Below are positions 6,101-6,575 of a stretch of 6,575 nucleotides of DNA, one piece after another. The notes under the pieces are model-generated. The model did no database searches, was not told the origin of the DNA, and worked only from the letters and a program-made list of their open reading frames with translations. Each line of letters begins with the position of its first letter. Position 1 is the stretch's first letter. The stretch lies in assembly GCA_003223995.1 (NCBI GenBank), contig QHYA01000173.1:1-6575 (forward strand). Reading direction: 5' to 3'. The position numbers were made by a program, and so were the translations under genes. This DNA is from Acidobacteriota bacterium. Its GTDB lineage: Bacteria > Acidobacteriota > Polarisedimenticolia > QHYA01.

Positions 6101-6575
6101 CAGCCTTCCGCCTCGAACGGTGCGAACGAACCCCCTCTCGGCCGACGAGAGACGTCTGCTCCGCTCGGCGGCACGGCGAACGTGGCGCTTTTTCGAGACC
6201 TTCGTAGGACGGGAGGACAACCATCTCCCGCCGGACAATTACCAGCAGGATCCGAAACCGACCGTGGCGCACCGCACCTCCCCGACGAACATCGGCCTGT
6301 ACCTTCTCTCGATCGTCGCCGCCCGGGACTTCGGGTGGCTCGGTCTGTCCGAGACGATCGACAGGCTAGAAGCCACACTGGGGACAATGCGGCGTCTGGA
6401 ACGTCTGCGGGGTCACTACTACAACTGGTATGACACACGCGACCTTCGGCCGCTCGATCCACGGTACGTCTCTTCCGTGGACAGCGGAAACCTCACGGGG
6501 CACCTGATCGCGCTGGCACAAGCGTGCCGCGAGATGGCGAGGCGGCCGCTCTTCGGTCCCTGTACGCTCGAAGGA
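3138..6575 (+). CDS. ndvB: Cyclic beta-1,2-glucan synthase (NdvB/ChvB/Cgs type), N-terminal 1146 codons, runs off the right edge
   Basis: Family members are inner-membrane enzymes of about 2,800 residues that polymerise UDP-glucose into beta-1,2-glucan and close it into a ring used in periplasmic osmoadaptation and host interaction. After a short leader comes the conserved N-terminal part (EPIRAELFS, near 16-24; ITPAAEWFVDNFHIVEEQLR; PGYYRDLPKL; YQRVQPLTIGELWAIAITLR). Two membrane spans follow at about 403-460. The GT84 glycosyltransferase part has TLDADT with D629 and D631, GKGIYDVEAF (718-727), SHDLFEG (742-748) and RQHRWARGDW (775-784), which includes the (Q/R)xxRW motif. Further spans lie near 823-865, 885-905 and 945-985, matching the six-span topology known for this family. 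From about 998 the (alpha/alpha)6 middle domain, now classed as GH189 and credited with cyclisation, begins (PLSADERRLL, PPDNYQQDP, AHRTSPTNIGLYLL, YNWYDTRDLRPLDPRYVSSV). The rest of it and the C-terminal GH94 chain-length domain lie beyond the window. The frame is uninterrupted. GTG 3138 is preferred to ATG 3117 on ribosome-site spacing. Confidence 0.93.
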   Translation, partial: MKFADAPGFPGSDHQEPIRAELFSIERLEQHGQSLAAAQAITTESRKGRWLSPRVRDNARILRDSYRAIAEAIRDERSITPAAEWFVDNFHIVEEQLREIREDLPPGYYRDLPKLAAGHLKDYPRVFGLAWAFVAHTDSQFDPEALLRFVRSYQRVQPLTIGELWAIAITLRVVLIENLRRLAERVVAGRKARQEADALADRLLGLEVGAKAGEDLLADLARHPLPRAFAVQLVQRMRDQDPAVTPALRWLDERLAEQNTTPDEIVRAEHQAQAAMNLTVRNVITSMRLISAFDWMQFFEDVSLVDEALRDGSDFAEMDFSTRDRYRHAIEDLSRGSGLTELEVTRRVLERARLSNRSTNPMASLDGGMEHDPGYYLISKGRATFERQIRYRIPLSRRFIRLYVAGAAPSYVATIVGATASVLGLSLFGAAQSGTGARSLLLLGLLGLVPASHAAIALVNRFVAGLIVPRHLPRLELKSGVPESLRTLVAVPTLLTTEREVEELIERLEVHYLANPEGGLRFALLTDWMDAREETLPADDPLLEVAALGIARLNERYGLLPEGGQRFFLFHRKRIWNERQGRWMGWERKRGKLHELNRMLMGAGDTSFVPVGGLPLAVPSGIRYVITLDADTRLPRGAATKLVGTMAHPLNRPKFDPRLRRVVDGYGVLQPRITPDLPAHRERSLYRRISSGPSGIDPYASAVSDVYQDLFGEGSYAGKGIYDVEAFEASLAGRAPENALLSHDLFEGVFVRAAFVADIELIENFPSQYEVAAARQHRWARGDWQLLPWILGIAPDAEGRLRRARLLAIGRWKMLDNLRRTLFPPATFLALVTGWLICAAPALWTASVLAMIAVPAFVPIVDGLLPRRSGISKRSHLVNFAKDTITAFAQVCLTVALLAHQAWLMADAIIRTLVRLFVTRRKLLEWVTEAQTRSRFGFEAAGLWRMSGAVALAFLAACAVSVMRAAAWPSAMVPILLWAGSPWIARRISLPPRTVRTNPLSADERRLLRSAARRTWRFFETFVGREDNHLPPDNYQQDPKPTVAHRTSPTNIGLYLLSIVAARDFGWLGLSETIDRLEATLGTMRRLERLRGHYYNWYDTRDLRPLDPRYVSSVDSGNLTGHLIALAQACREMARRPLFGPCTLEG

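Noticed and set aside
5370..6272. 300-codon open frame on the minus strand inside the glucan synthase
   Set aside because: The translation is arginine-, histidine- and glycine-rich without motifs, and the plus strand encodes a well-conserved enzyme across the whole stretch.
1..6575. CRISPR array, tRNA or rRNA gene
   Set aside because: No regularly spaced repeats, tRNA-like cloverleaf arms or rRNA signatures were seen by eye on either strand.

Overview
This is a GC-rich stretch with three recognisable intact genes and about 1.1 kb of apparently decayed DNA between the first two. The genes are a small heat-shock protein (minus strand), an RhlE-type DEAD-box RNA helicase (plus strand), and the first 1146 codons of a very large cyclic beta-1,2-glucan synthase of the NdvB/ChvB type (plus strand) that runs off the right edge. 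The synthase acts at the inner membrane and its product is normally delivered to the periplasm, so a Gram-negative host is likely. High GC, GTG start codons and the protein style fit a proteobacterium or one of the GC-rich environmental phyla, but the sequence does not fix the phylum.

Left part (1-600): an Hsp20 gene with a strong Shine-Dalgarno, a promoter with a perfect TTGACA -35 box, and a strong hairpin about 45 bases past its stop codon.

Middle part (about 600-1720): no intact gene of normal size. Going rightward it holds the N-terminal DNA-binding part of a DDE transposase (plus), a fragment resembling a repetitive secreted protein (plus), an unidentified 36-codon ORF (minus), and an AbrB/MazE-type antitoxin-like sequence broken by an in-frame TAA and a frameshift (minus). 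I read this as a zone of old insertions and decay, not as a working system.

Right part (1724-6575): the helicase gene has no visible Shine-Dalgarno, and a weak TANNNT box placed so that its transcript could be leaderless. Forty bases after its stop lies the GTG start of the glucan synthase, preceded by a five-codon mini-ORF whose stop overlaps that start. Co-transcription is plausible from strand and spacing, but no shared pathway is known to me. A loose common theme across the window is stress: protein aggregation (Hsp20), RNA structure (RhlE) and periplasmic osmoadaptation (cyclic glucans). That link is inference.

I did not find a convincing undescribed system. The points most worth checking are the mini-ORF coupling before the glucan synthase, the broken antitoxin, and the unidentified 36-codon ORF.
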